NCBI GenBank assembly: GCA_941918925.1
Contig: OW799237.1
Span: 71,603,626 to 71,667,625, forward strand
DNA length: 64,000 bases
Origin: Phyto melanocephala
Taxonomy: Eukaryota > Arthropoda > Insecta > Diptera > Rhinophoridae
Direction: 5' to 3'
The notes under the pieces were generated by a model. That model saw only the letters and a program-made list of their open reading frames with translations, did no database searches and was not told the DNA's origin. Of the stretch, positions 55,086 to 64,000 are shown in pieces; the first letter of the stretch is position 1, and each line of letters opens with the position of its first letter. Position numbers and translations under genes: made by a program.

Positions 55086-57510
55086 TTATACCCGCCACCA
55101 AAAAAATGGTGGGGGTATATTCATTTTGTCATTCCGTTTGTAACACATCGAAATATCCATTTTAGACCCCATAAAGTATATATATTCTGAATCAGGGTTT
55201 GAATTGATGACGATCTAGCTATGTCCGTCCGTCTGTCCGTCTGTCCGTCTGTCCGTCTGTTGAAAGCACGATAGAGGTCGCACCGAAATAGCTAGGGGGC
55301 TCAAATTTTGCCAGAATCTTTCTTATAGACAAGGTTTGTTTGGTATTGAAAATGGGCTAAATCGGAATATTAGGAAGAGAGTTATAGCTCGAAAAGCAAG
55401 AGTATGTCGAAAAAACCGTGTCCTACGAACATCGAATAAAATGGAATTGTGTCCAAACGGATTAACGTAGACTCATGAAACTTCGAATATATATTTCCTG
55501 AGTAAAAGCAATATTATTCCCCGAAAATTATCTAAATTTATGCATTAGGAGAGGAGTTATCGATCAAAATGTACGAAAATTTATACCGCACAGTGTATTT
55601 TTCGGTATATTTAAAAACAAAAACGTCATAAAAGCAACAAAATTGGATGTACGACTCTGAAATTTCGCACACTTTGCTTTTTGATGAGGGGCTTTTTTGT
55701 AACGGAAAATCAATATGCCACGCCCACTTTTACGCCCACCTCCCATATAACGTTTTAGCTCAAATTCATATAATTTCTCTATTAATAAAGATTTTGGAAT
55801 AATAAAGTGCTATATTGAAACACCTAAGTTGTACTCATTCGCAAAAATAACTTTGACACGCCTACTATAACGCCCACTTTCTACGTTATCCACCGTAATG
55901 AAATTTAAAAGCTCATAAAACCACCAATATTAGAGGTATGATGATCCAATTTGCTAGGTATATCCCCCTAGGCAATTTCATTACTGTGCCAGAAAATTGA
56001 GGTGCCACGCCCACTTTTACGCCCACCTCCCATATAACGCTTTAACTAAAATTCATATAATTTCTCTATTAATAAAAATTTTTAAATAATAAAGGGCTAT
56101 ATTGAAACACCTAAGTTGTACTCATTCGCAAACACAACTTTGACACGCCTACTATAACGCCCACTTTTCACGTTATCTACCGTTAATGAAATTTAAAAGT
56201 TCATAAAACCACCAAAATTAGAGGTATGATGATCAAATTTGCTACGTATAACCCCCTAAGCAATGTCATTACTGTGCCAGAAAATTAAGGGGCCACGCCC
56301 ACTTTTACGCCCACCTCCCATATAACGCTTTACTTAAAATTCATATAATTTCTCTATTAATAAAAATTTTGGAATAATAAAGGGCTATATTGAAATATCT
56401 AAGTTGTACTCATTCGCAAATACAACTTTGACACGCCTACTATAACGCCCACTTTTCACGTTATTTACCGTTAATGAAATTTAAAAGCTCATAAAACCGC
56501 CAAATTTAGAGGTTTGATGATCAAATTTGCTACGTATATCCTCCTAATTAATGTAATTGTTGTGCCAAAAAGTTTAGGTGACACGTCCACTTTAACGCCT
56601 ACCTCCCATATAACGGTTTATTTTTAATTCATGTTAGTTCTCTATTGACAAAGTTTTTTGGAAAATAAAGGACTATATTGAAATATCTAAGTTGTATTTA
56701 TTAGCAGAAACTTTATTGACACACCTACTTTAACGCCCACTTTCATTGAAAGACTACATTTACAAAAGCATTTTAGTAGCATATCTAAGTATCTGATGGT
56801 CCAAATTTTCAATGACAATGTTGATGCTCAATTGCTGGGCATGATGATGAGGCGATGTTGACTGCTCTTTTGCCACACTATCGCAAAAACCAGCAGTGGT
56901 TCCCATTCAACGAATTAAGAAGTCAGGATTATGTTGATCAAAAGAATTACGAAGTGCATAAAATGCATTTTGTTTTGAACGCCCATTTTCATAAAAAAAA
57001 CCTGAATATTAAACCTGAAAATTAATTTACAAATAATTAATTAATAATAATTAATTAATTAATTAATTAATAATAAATAATTAATAATAATGAATTTTCC
57101 TGAAGATGCTACACGAAGGAGTAGCGAAATATTGAGAATTTAAATACAAAAATTGGATATTTAAGTATGAAAATTTAAAAAAATAGATCAAATAAAATAA
57201 ATAACTAAACCTGAATAACTTTAACGCGTTGCTCATTTAGGTATCTTTCCACTGTTCAAATTAAGTTAGTCTGAGATTGAGAAATGTCAAATGAAATGCA
57301 AAAAAAAACTTGTTGCTTATGTGTGGTTCACCTTCAACAGGGGCCCTTAAAAATTAACCACCCTCTATAAAGAAAGTAATACATATTTTATTTTAAAGAG
57401 ATTATTCCATAGTGATTAACAAAATAATAAATAATGTACTTTAAATGTACACAAAATTGGTGGTGGGTATAAAAGATTCGGCACAGCCGAATATAGTGCT
57501 CTTACTTGTT
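55086..57510 (-). repeat. Family A repeat copy 4
   Basis: A full reverse copy, TATACCCGCCACCAAAAAAA to TTCGGCACAGCCGAA and CTTACTTGTT. GCCACGCCCACTTTTACGCC recurs at about 55718, 56007 and 56294, with a diverged unit at 56582. It includes a MITE remnant (about 56787-57366) and a (TTAA)-rich microsatellite (57025-57095). Confidence 0.75.
56787..57366. mobile_element. Mariner-derived MITE remnant inside family A copy 4
   Basis: It starts abruptly at 'atctgatggtccaaattttc' with the outer TIR missing and ends AAATTAACCACCC. Same relative position as in copies 2 and 3. A (TAAT)n expansion interrupts it. Confidence 0.65.
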
Positions 57511-58200
57511 TTTTTTTTGCTTTTGAACGAATTGTTTCAACATGAATATTCAACATATTTTAAATTTTTTTCCTTTTTTAAATAACTTTTGATCAAACCT
57601 TTCAGCGAAAAAAAAAATTATTGTTAAACCTTTAAAATTCATATAAACATCCAGAAACCGAAAAAAACATTTAAATCTCATATAATTTTCTACACTTTCC
57701 TGACTTAAGCAGGGTCTGAGAGCTACAAATCGCAACTAAAGGTCTTCAAAATTTACAATATAATGTAAAATATTGTTGTCTGTCGACCTGCAAACTTAGT
57801 TCTAAAGATTTCTTAAAATTCAGTTTTGCCTTTTTGGCCAGCTTTTCAGGTCCAATACTCCTCTGTGCGTCTGTGGAATTTGCTGCCGAAAATTTTGTGT
57901 TGATTTTCAATGGGTCGATGCAAATATTTACTGGGAAAGTTAATGAACACACCTAATATTTCATTAAATGTTGCAAGTTTTTTATGTTTTATTTTTTTTT
58001 CATTTTTAAAAACTTTGATAGAAACGTTGGATAATTTCTTTGAACGAGAATACCTCGTTTCTTTTACATTTCTATAACGGAAAGTTTTTCAAACAAAACG
58101 CTGGAATAGAAGAAAAAACTAAATGCAAATTAAAACCATTTTCTCTGTGATTTTTAATGTTAAAAATAAATATTCAGTTTTTAACCTAAACAATTTCGGA
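57511..58200. other. No recognisable gene
   Basis: AT-rich. Minus-strand open frames at 57550-57952 have no recognisable domain and are probably chance. Confidence 0.35.
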
Positions 58201-58204
58201 TTTT

Positions 58205-58725
58205 ATTGTGAAACATTTGTCTAATTAAATTTGTTCAAAGTATTGGCCATTGTTAGCTTTGGACTTTTTCCATCATTCTGATAGCAAATGAACTCCACGG
58301 CAAAAGAACTGCTCATCAAGCTAATTTCGGACGCCCTGGTATGAAGTGAAGTCTTTTTCGCATCGGTGGACACAACCTTCCCCATCACTTATTTTTAAAA
58401 GGGTATTGCGGCATGTTGGCAAGCATTGTCATAACAGAATATTACTGTTTCAAGTCTGGCCACATACTCTGGGCGTTTTTTTTTGCCAATGCACGTTTTA
58501 AATGAATCAGTTGCATTCGATACAGCCTCCTTGTGATGGAGTGGCCAGATTTCCTCAGCTCATAATAGATAATACGCATTTTGTCCCACAAAACACAGAG
58601 CATTACCATAGCGACACAGATATTTGGCTTTGTTGTCAATTCTCCAAATTGGTCGGTCTCTTATACTTCGAGTTATCATAATGGATCCTTTTGTTTTTGC
58701 AACTAATGAGTCAGTGCAAAACCTA
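58205..58725 (-). pseudogene. Mariner (DD34D-type) transposase relic
   Basis: The minus strand gives KPNICVAMVMLCVLWDK, then IIYYELRKSGHSITRRLY and RMQLIHLKRALAKK, the central catalytic region of classical mariner transposases (VMLCIWWD..GVIYYELL..). The normal 'Asp' region continues but flanking frames are broken. Only about 520 bp are recognisable; TIRs not found. Confidence 0.72.
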
Positions 58726-59114
58726 TTTTTTTGCGTTTAATAAAAAATCGTGTTTCAAGGTCTTCCGGCTACAATGCATTTGTTAAACAATTTTAGTGCT
58801 TTTAGATGGAAAAGCAGAGGATTTTAGGTTGCTGCTTAAATAGCTACCGATGTATGAGCAAACATCTCATTGAGTTTGTCATTATTTTTCTGCTTTAGCA
58901 TAATTTATAGACACGATTGTGACCAGAAATATGCGTGAACAATTTTGGACAAGTGGATCACCAATCGTCAAAGTTATAGCAAAAACTATTTGGAAAAATG
59001 TGTATTTTTTTTGGACACGCTGTAGACACAGAATCATAAGCCGTGATCTCAGCAATTATTTCAGCGAAAAAATTACAAATCGGTTTGAAAATGAAATAAA
59101 AGCATGAAAGTATA
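58726..59114. other. No recognisable feature
   Basis: AT-rich sequence right of the mariner relic. No motif recognised. Confidence 0.4.
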
Positions 59115-59545
59115 AATACTTTGGTGTTTTTCCTGAAATTTATAAACGAAAATCGGTTTTTTCAATTTCTCTACAACGGGGAGAGCCAATATGAGTATCA
59201 AATGAAAGGACTAAGCTAGCGCAATATAATTCACTTTAAAAAAGAAATTAAAATCCATGATGCCCACTACAATTTTATGGCAGGAAATAAATTGATATAT
59301 GCGTTATATCTGATATATCAAGATGTACTCCCTTGATACCCTCAATAATGGTATCAATCCCCACCATAATGGTATCAATCTTGACCAGTGAAATTCAGAT
59401 AACTATGAACAAATAAAAAGTCAAGATGGCGCCCTTCAAGATGTCCCCTTGAACCTCCGCAATAGTGTAATCAAATGAAAGGGCTTGATTAGTAGAATAC
59501 TGTTAACTTAAGATCAAAGATGGCGTCGAAAATAAAAAAGAAAAT
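59115..59545 (+). repeat. Left half of a family B repeat split by D5
   Basis: Matches family B copy 1 in order: 'gtatcaaatgaaaggact', 'gcgcaatataattcact', 'gttaactta', 'agatggcgtcgaaaataaa'. It breaks off after 'aaaaagaaaa' near 59545 and continues at about 61478. Confidence 0.65.
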
Positions 59546-60106
59546 TACTTGCCTATTTATACATATATGTGTAAGATGTCATCTGAAGTTGGGAAATATT
59601 TTTAATAACTAATAACAGTATTTTGTTGGTTTCTTTTCTTTATGAATTGCTTGGTTTTTATTCAAATAACTATTTATATTGATGTGATATTGTTTCTTTG
59701 AATAAAGCCGGCTAACAGATTACTTTTTATGTTCGTAGCCGAAAACAGGGTTTTGTAAAATATAAACTCGAAATAACCGAAAACCGATTGATGAAAATAT
59801 TCGATCAAAATCAATACAATCAAACATTTATTTATTGGAACACAAATTAATACAAATCCGTGGTTACGGTTACTTCACTTCATATTTGAATAATGTCATC
59901 AATTTAATTAAATTACGTTTTTGTAAATATGTATAAGCTCGTATGTATATACTTATCTATCTACATGTGTTTGTATGTAACAGAATTATACACAAAATAT
60001 TGAAATAAATAACAAGTGAATATTCTTTGATTTTAAATGCATGCATGTATTTCAAAATTTATCAACAATTCTTTAAGGTTTTACACAAAACACCATACTC
60101 ATGAAG
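59546..60106. other. D5 3' flank, no other feature seen
   Basis: AT-rich sequence between the broken repeat and the D5 stop codon. No canonical polyadenylation hexamer stood out on the minus strand within 100 bp of the stop. Confidence 0.4.
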
Positions 60107-61093
60107 TTATAGACACTTACAAACGCCTTGGAAAGTACAATAACCAGCCTTATAGTTAATCTCTCTACATTGAAAATCACAGCGAAAATGTTTTCGTCTC
60201 AAAGGAAAAAATGATAAAATCTCTCTGCAAATATCTTCAAAACCAAAGGACTTGTCTAAGACAACTTCAACAACATCTTCACGTTTGGCAGAAGAAGTGT
60301 CATCAGCTGCGAGTAAATCACTAGAATTATTACACACACATACGTCTTTCAAAGTGCAATAACCAAACAAATAGTTAATCTTTTTACATTCGATTTCACA
60401 GTGCAAATAATTAAATCTGAAAAGATTAAACTTCAACACCTTGGTGCAAATATCTGGCAAGCCATATACATCTTTAAGGGCGATTTGAACTGGCTGTTGC
60501 AGTTCAGCCTCAGCAGAATCATTGTCATCCGGTACAATTAAATCACTGGTGCTATTTTGGCTGCTTATGGGATCCTCACATATACAAACATTCTTGAAAG
60601 TACAATAACCTGAATGGTGATTATGCCTTTTACAATAGCGTACACAAAGAAAATGATTTTGTCTAAAAGAAGAAATTGCAAAGCCGCAAATAGCTTGTTC
60701 TACAGGTTTTTCACCTCTGATTTCCAAAGAATCAGTAACATCGTCTACGATAAAATTGTTATCGCTAATTTCGTAGCTTATGCGATTATAACACATACAA
60801 ACACTTTCAGAAGTGCAATTACCAGCCATGTATTTGTGTCTTCTACAGTGAAAACCACAACGGAAATGGTTTTGCGTGTAAGGAGTAATCTTTGAGCTAC
60901 AAATATCTCGTTTAACCCCTATCAAACCAAAATTTTCTTCCAAGGCAAGTTGAACAGATTCCTCTTTTTCGGCATCAACAGAATCAGTATAATAAGCTGT
61001 GGCTAAATAATTGGTATTAGTTACAGCAGAGTCAGCATTGTCGAAAACAGCCGACATTTTAAGAAGTGACAACAATATCCAGAAGAATTTCAT
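60107..61093 (-). CDS. D5: secreted four-domain defensin-like protein
   Basis: 328 aa and the only four-domain member: C65-C101, C136-C172, C216-C254 and C289-C327, all with the 13/15-3-9-5-1 spacing. Domain 1's core reads GNC instead of GFC/GYC. The start at 61093 gives MKFFWILLSLLKMSAVFDNA: the hydrophobic core is present, but the VGLVKAENLENAN stretch found in D2/D3 is deleted, so the signal peptidase site is less clear. No furin-type motif precedes domain 1 (AEKEESVQ). The linker motif V-x-I/L/V-x-L-x(4)-G-L/F occurs before domains 1, 3 and 4 (VQLALEENFGL, VQIALKDVYGL, VEVVLDKSFGF), showing growth by linker-plus-domain duplication. Frame intact. Confidence 0.86.
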   Translation of the reverse strand: MKFFWILLSLLKMSAVFDNADSAVTNTNYLATAYYTDSVDAEKEESVQLALEENFGLIGVKRDICSSKITPYTQNHFRCGFHCRRHKYMAGNCTSESVCMCYNRISYEISDNNFIVDDVTDSLEIRGEKPVEQAICGFAISSFRQNHFLCVRYCKRHNHHSGYCTFKNVCICEDPISSQNSTSDLIVPDDNDSAEAELQQPVQIALKDVYGLPDICTKVLKFNLFRFNYLHCEIECKKINYLFGYCTLKDVCVCNNSSDLLAADDTSSAKREDVVEVVLDKSFGFEDICREILSFFPLRRKHFRCDFQCREINYKAGYCTFQGVCKCL

Positions 61094-61445
61094 TTTTAAT
61101 AAAAAAAAATCCTCTTAAAAAAGCTTTAAACGTTAAATCTATAACCACATAATTCACTAACTGCGGTATTTATAAGAAAATTTCTAATTATTTTATAGAG
61201 ATTTTCGTTAAGTGTGTTAATATTTATTATTTTTTATTTTAAAGTTATTTTCTATTAAAGTTTTGTTTCGTATTGTCTTAAATGAGTTGGTTAATACACA
61301 ATTATTAGACAGTATTGTCTGCTTGTTGTTGGTAATTTTCATTTAGAAAATTTCTTTAATCCTACACTTTTATTTAATATATTTTTGCTGTTCAATTGTT
61401 GTGTTGGCTCAATGCAGACATAACAATAGACATGTTTTTTAAATA
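61094..61445 (-). promoter_or_regulatory. D5 promoter and upstream flank
   Basis: The minus strand has TTATAAATACCGCAGTTAG (TATA at about 61168-61182, some 80 bp before the ATG), and TAGAAATTTT beside it in place of AGCAAGAAACTTT. A diverged middle block (GGTTAATACACAATTATTAG, 61289-61318 on the plus strand) is present. The 61255-61445 part is duplicated at 36563-36800. Confidence 0.5.
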
Positions 61446-61477
61446 AAATTTTTTTTACCAAATAATAATAATAATGA

Positions 61478-61617
61478 AAAGAGGGGAATAACATGAAATA
61501 TAGGTTAAGCTACGATGTTAGATTATACCTATGTACATGATGATGAAAGGTATTATCAGATTCGGCACGGCAGAATATAACACTTTTACTTGTTCACTGT
61601 GTGAAGGGTATAAAAGG
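61478..61617 (+). repeat. Right half of the family B repeat split by D5
   Basis: Continues the copy interrupted at 59545: 'atataggttaagctacgatg', GATGATGAAAGGTATTATCA, CGGCACGGCAGAATA, CACTTTTACTTG, then GTGTGAAGGGTATAAAA. Confidence 0.65.
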
Positions 61618-61662
61618 TCATAAAAGTGATGGAATTATATGTAGAAAATGAAATTTCACATA

Positions 61663-62340
61663 GTTTAGGTTAGGTTGAAAAGGAGGGGCACTAAAAGCTC
61701 AAACCCTTGACAGGTATATATACACTTATGCCCAGTTGGCATGTTGTGCGCTTCATATGAAAAACGGAATTCCCAAACAAAAACCATAATCATAATTTCC
61801 CATAAATAACGGACTAGTCTAAAAACCCAGTAATTCCTTATGGATCTCCAGTTCGAGTTCCCCAGGTACTCCAAGTTCGGCATAGTATTCACTGTAAAAT
61901 TTTCGCGTCTATTGCCCAAATGCAGGACAATGACAGAGGTAGTGTACCAAAGTCTCATCCTCTTCCTCGCATGCTCTACATGTTGTCTCCGCAGATAATT
62001 TAATGCGAGCTAGATGAGTTCTCAACTCCGTATGGCCTGTAATTACACTGGTTAGTTTCCCAAGTGTAGGTCTACTTAGTCGCAGAATCTCTTTTGGTTT
62101 CCCAAGATTTGGGTCACCCCATAGTATTTTTGTCACTTTACCGACATCAGTACTTTGCCATTTTCTGAGATGTTCCTCTATCGCCCAACGTTTAAGTTCA
62201 TCCTTGAATCGTTTAAGGGGTTTAGCATTTCCAAAGTTATAGTACTCAGAAGAGCTCCCATTTTGGATAATTTCTCGGCTTTCCGATCAGCACGTGATGG
62301 CTTGGTATCCATATTATCTATAGATGTTCACAATTTGCAT
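61663..62340 (-). mobile_element. 5'-truncated LOA/I-like LINE with RNase H and C-terminal zinc motif
   Basis: On the minus strand the frame 62340-61909 reads through an RNase H C-terminal end (ADRKAEKLSKMGALL), then LTSVITGHTELRTHLAR and the cysteine/histidine motif CRACEEEDETLVHYLCHC. A 3' UTR ends in CAACCTAACC repeats. It is flanked by a 14-15-bp duplication ATGAAATTTCACATA / ATGAATTTCACATA (61648-61662, 62341-62354). A shorter copy is at 13871. Confidence 0.8.
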
Positions 62341-62354
62341 ATGAATTTCACATA

Positions 62355-62985
62355 ACCATATAGTTTTCTAATAATTTTTTTTTTGTTTTATTATTTTAAA
62401 TTCATATAATTTCTGGGTGGACAAAAATTATATAAAAAAAGAAATCTAGAAAGGATTATATGAGTGAAATTCAAATATTAATTAATTAATTAGTTAAAAA
62501 GTGCCATGCCCATACAAAGCTAATGTCTATCAAATTCTGCGCTTTAGTTTTCGTAAAGTTACAACATTGTAAGTATCACTCCTAACCCAGCACATAAAAG
62601 TAATTTCATGAAATTCGCAATACACTCACGCTTCTTCACTAACACGCTCACATTTATTTTACTTTCCACTCGGATTTCAACGATATGTATTTTCAAGAAA
62701 GTAATTTTTTGACGTTTTCAAGAAAGTAACGTAACAAATAGGTAAACACTGTTGCCTACTAATAAAACTTATACAAATTAACAGGATTGTGGTAAAATAA
62801 TTGTAAATATATAACTTATTTTTGTGTTAATTAAGATATTTTTAATATTTATTCTTCAAATACACATAAATAATAATATTGATGTAATTTTAAAACAATA
62901 ATTTTATTAAAAGTTAACAAAAATAATTTTTTAAAACTATTGCCTTTTAAATTTGTGTATGAAACATTCTTGGTAACTCAAATGA
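62355..62985. other. No recognisable feature
   Basis: AT-rich spacer; nothing recognised. Confidence 0.4.
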
Positions 62986-62989
62986 TAGT

Positions 62990-63510
62990 AAACAAGTAAC
63001 AGTGCTATATTCGGCCGTGCCGAATCTTATATGCCCTTCACAGCGTGTAGTCATGCAATAACAATTGTTTGTATCACGATTCATCTCATATAAAATACAT
63101 ACATACATACATACATGTAAAAAACATACATATAAAAAACATACCATTGTAAAAATATAAATTGAGTTTAAAAACAAAATTACAAAAAAAAAATATATTA
63201 AAAATAAAAAAAAAAAATAATAAAATTAATTACAAAAAAAATTTTAAAAAAAATAATAAAATATAAATAATATATAAAATAAAATAAAAAAAAAATTGTT
63301 GGCTCAGCTGTGATTCGATGCCACGTTGACTCTAACCAGTATGTATGTATTTTGTTATACCCTTCACCTGTGGTGCACTAGGGTATATATTTATAGCTTT
63401 GTTATTCCGTTTGTAATGTCTAAAATTTTCATCTCCGACCCCGTAAAGTATATATTTTCTGAAAGCTTATGAATAGAGGAGTCGATTATACCACAGGTGA
63501 AGGGTATAAA
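62990..63510. repeat. Family B fragments
   Basis: 62990-63345 reads in reverse orientation (ATATTCGGCCGTGCCGAA, 'gtgtagtcatgcaataacaattg', A/T run, GGCTCAGCTGTGATTCGATG). 63354-63510 is a forward piece (ATACCCTTCACCTGTGG, 'ccgaccccgtaaagtatata', GGTGAAGGGTATAAAA). Confidence 0.6.
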
Positions 63511-64000
63511 AATGGTGGCAAGTTAAGTTCATCAATGTACAATGTATAGCAATTATTGCGGCTATACGCTTCGACGACATTTTTAAAATTAAGTTTCACA
63601 AAAAATTTACATGAAAGTGGTCTCTTTCATATAAAACTTTTTTATTATAACATGTACACAGAAATTTCATGAAATTACTTTCATGTGTAAATGCAGGGTA
63701 ATGTAGAAATAATTGAGGTTTTATTACAAGACTATAGTGAGAAGAATATAGTGAGTTCTCTTACTAGGTTCTTTTGTTTTGTTTGTTTGTATAGTTCAAG
63801 TAGTGTATACTTATTAAATATCACTATTATTCAAGCGCAGACCTAAGGGGGTGCGAAGGACACCACGAATATGTGACTTTTCGCATATAAAAGATTAGAT
63901 AGACTTTTTTCGGACCTTACGTGTTCCTGAAGAACATTCATTAAGAAATGTTTTTGAGAAATAAAACAACATAATTAAAGCAGAAAGTAGTCGTTGCAGC
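63511..64000. other. No recognisable gene at the window end
   Basis: 63812-63834 (GTATACTTATTAAATATCAC) resembles 15615-15636 next to the LINE fragment there, hinting at a shared repeat. Otherwise nothing. Confidence 0.35.

Noticed and set aside
54820..55101. A 93-codon minus-strand frame
   Set aside because: No motif, hydrophobic AT-driven composition, partly inside the family A repeat.
57550..57952. Two adjacent minus-strand frames
   Set aside because: No recognisable domain, promoter or homologue elsewhere in the window.
61155..61182. MITE end overlapping the D5 TATA box (CTAACTGCGGTATTTATA resembles the 15274 MITE terminus)
   Set aside because: The TATAAATAC part is shared with all paralogue promoters and no second MITE end was found, so coincidence is likelier.

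Overview
The window reads as nuclear DNA of a schizophoran fly. It is AT-rich, repeat-dominated and free of operon-like gene packing. Support for this: fly-type transposable elements (R1/LOA/Jockey-like LINEs, hAT, PIF/Harbinger, pogo/Tigger, several Tc1/mariner families), poly-A and TIR/TSD insertion signatures, TATA-box promoters and AATAAA signals. The genus cannot be fixed from sequence alone.

The host gene content I can support is one family. Five apparently intact single-exon genes (here D1-D5) encode secreted proteins built from repeated insect-defensin-like CSalpha-beta domains. Each domain has six cysteines spaced C-x13/15-C-x3-C-x9/10-C-x5-C-x-C, with an NH..C loop and a GxC gamma-core. 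D1 (1582-2430, -), D2 (19545-20354, +), D3 (28235-29044, +) and D4 (51452-52222, +) carry three domains each. D5 (60107-61093, -) carries four. Two decayed relatives, psi1 (about 14665-14901, -) and psi2 (about 44915-45154, -), were found by matching short stretches to the intact copies. Six of the seven loci share one promoter plan to varying degrees: a GATC-flanked distal block, a middle block around CACG, and a proximal block ending in GGTATAAATAC; D5 retains only the middle block and TATA. A kB-like site sits just upstream of the middle block in several copies. The cluster therefore looks like a rapidly duplicating and dying antimicrobial-type multigene array.

Layout. 0-1.4 kb: tandem-core repeats and a mariner remnant. 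1.5-2.7 kb: D1. 2.9-6 kb: MITEs and a family-B repeat. 6.1-14.2 kb: one family-A repeat exploded by nested insertions (hAT, MITE, a 3.8-kb R1-type LINE with intact ORF2, an LOA-like LINE tail). 14.6-15.6 kb: psi1 with its promoter. 15.6-17.5 kb: LINE and mariner relics. 18.8-20.5 kb: D2. 20.5-27.5 kb: B and A repeats, mariner, microsatellite. 27.5-29.3 kb: D3. 29.4-32.7 kb: Jockey/CR1-type LINE. 33.5-34.7 kb: 117-bp satellite. 34.8-43.5 kb: B/A repeats, a MITE, a 122-bp tandem-core repeat, and an orphan D5-like upstream segment at 36.56-36.8 kb. 44.2-45.7 kb: MITE and psi2. 45.7-49.7 kb: Harbinger, mariner and Tigger relics. 50.2-52.4 kb: A fragment and D4. 52.7-57.5 kb: B repeat, complete Tc1-like DD37E element, A repeat. 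58.2-59.1 kb: mariner relic. 59.1-61.6 kb: B repeat split by D5. 61.7-64 kb: LOA-like LINE tail and B fragments.

All homology calls come from reading motifs. No database search was possible.
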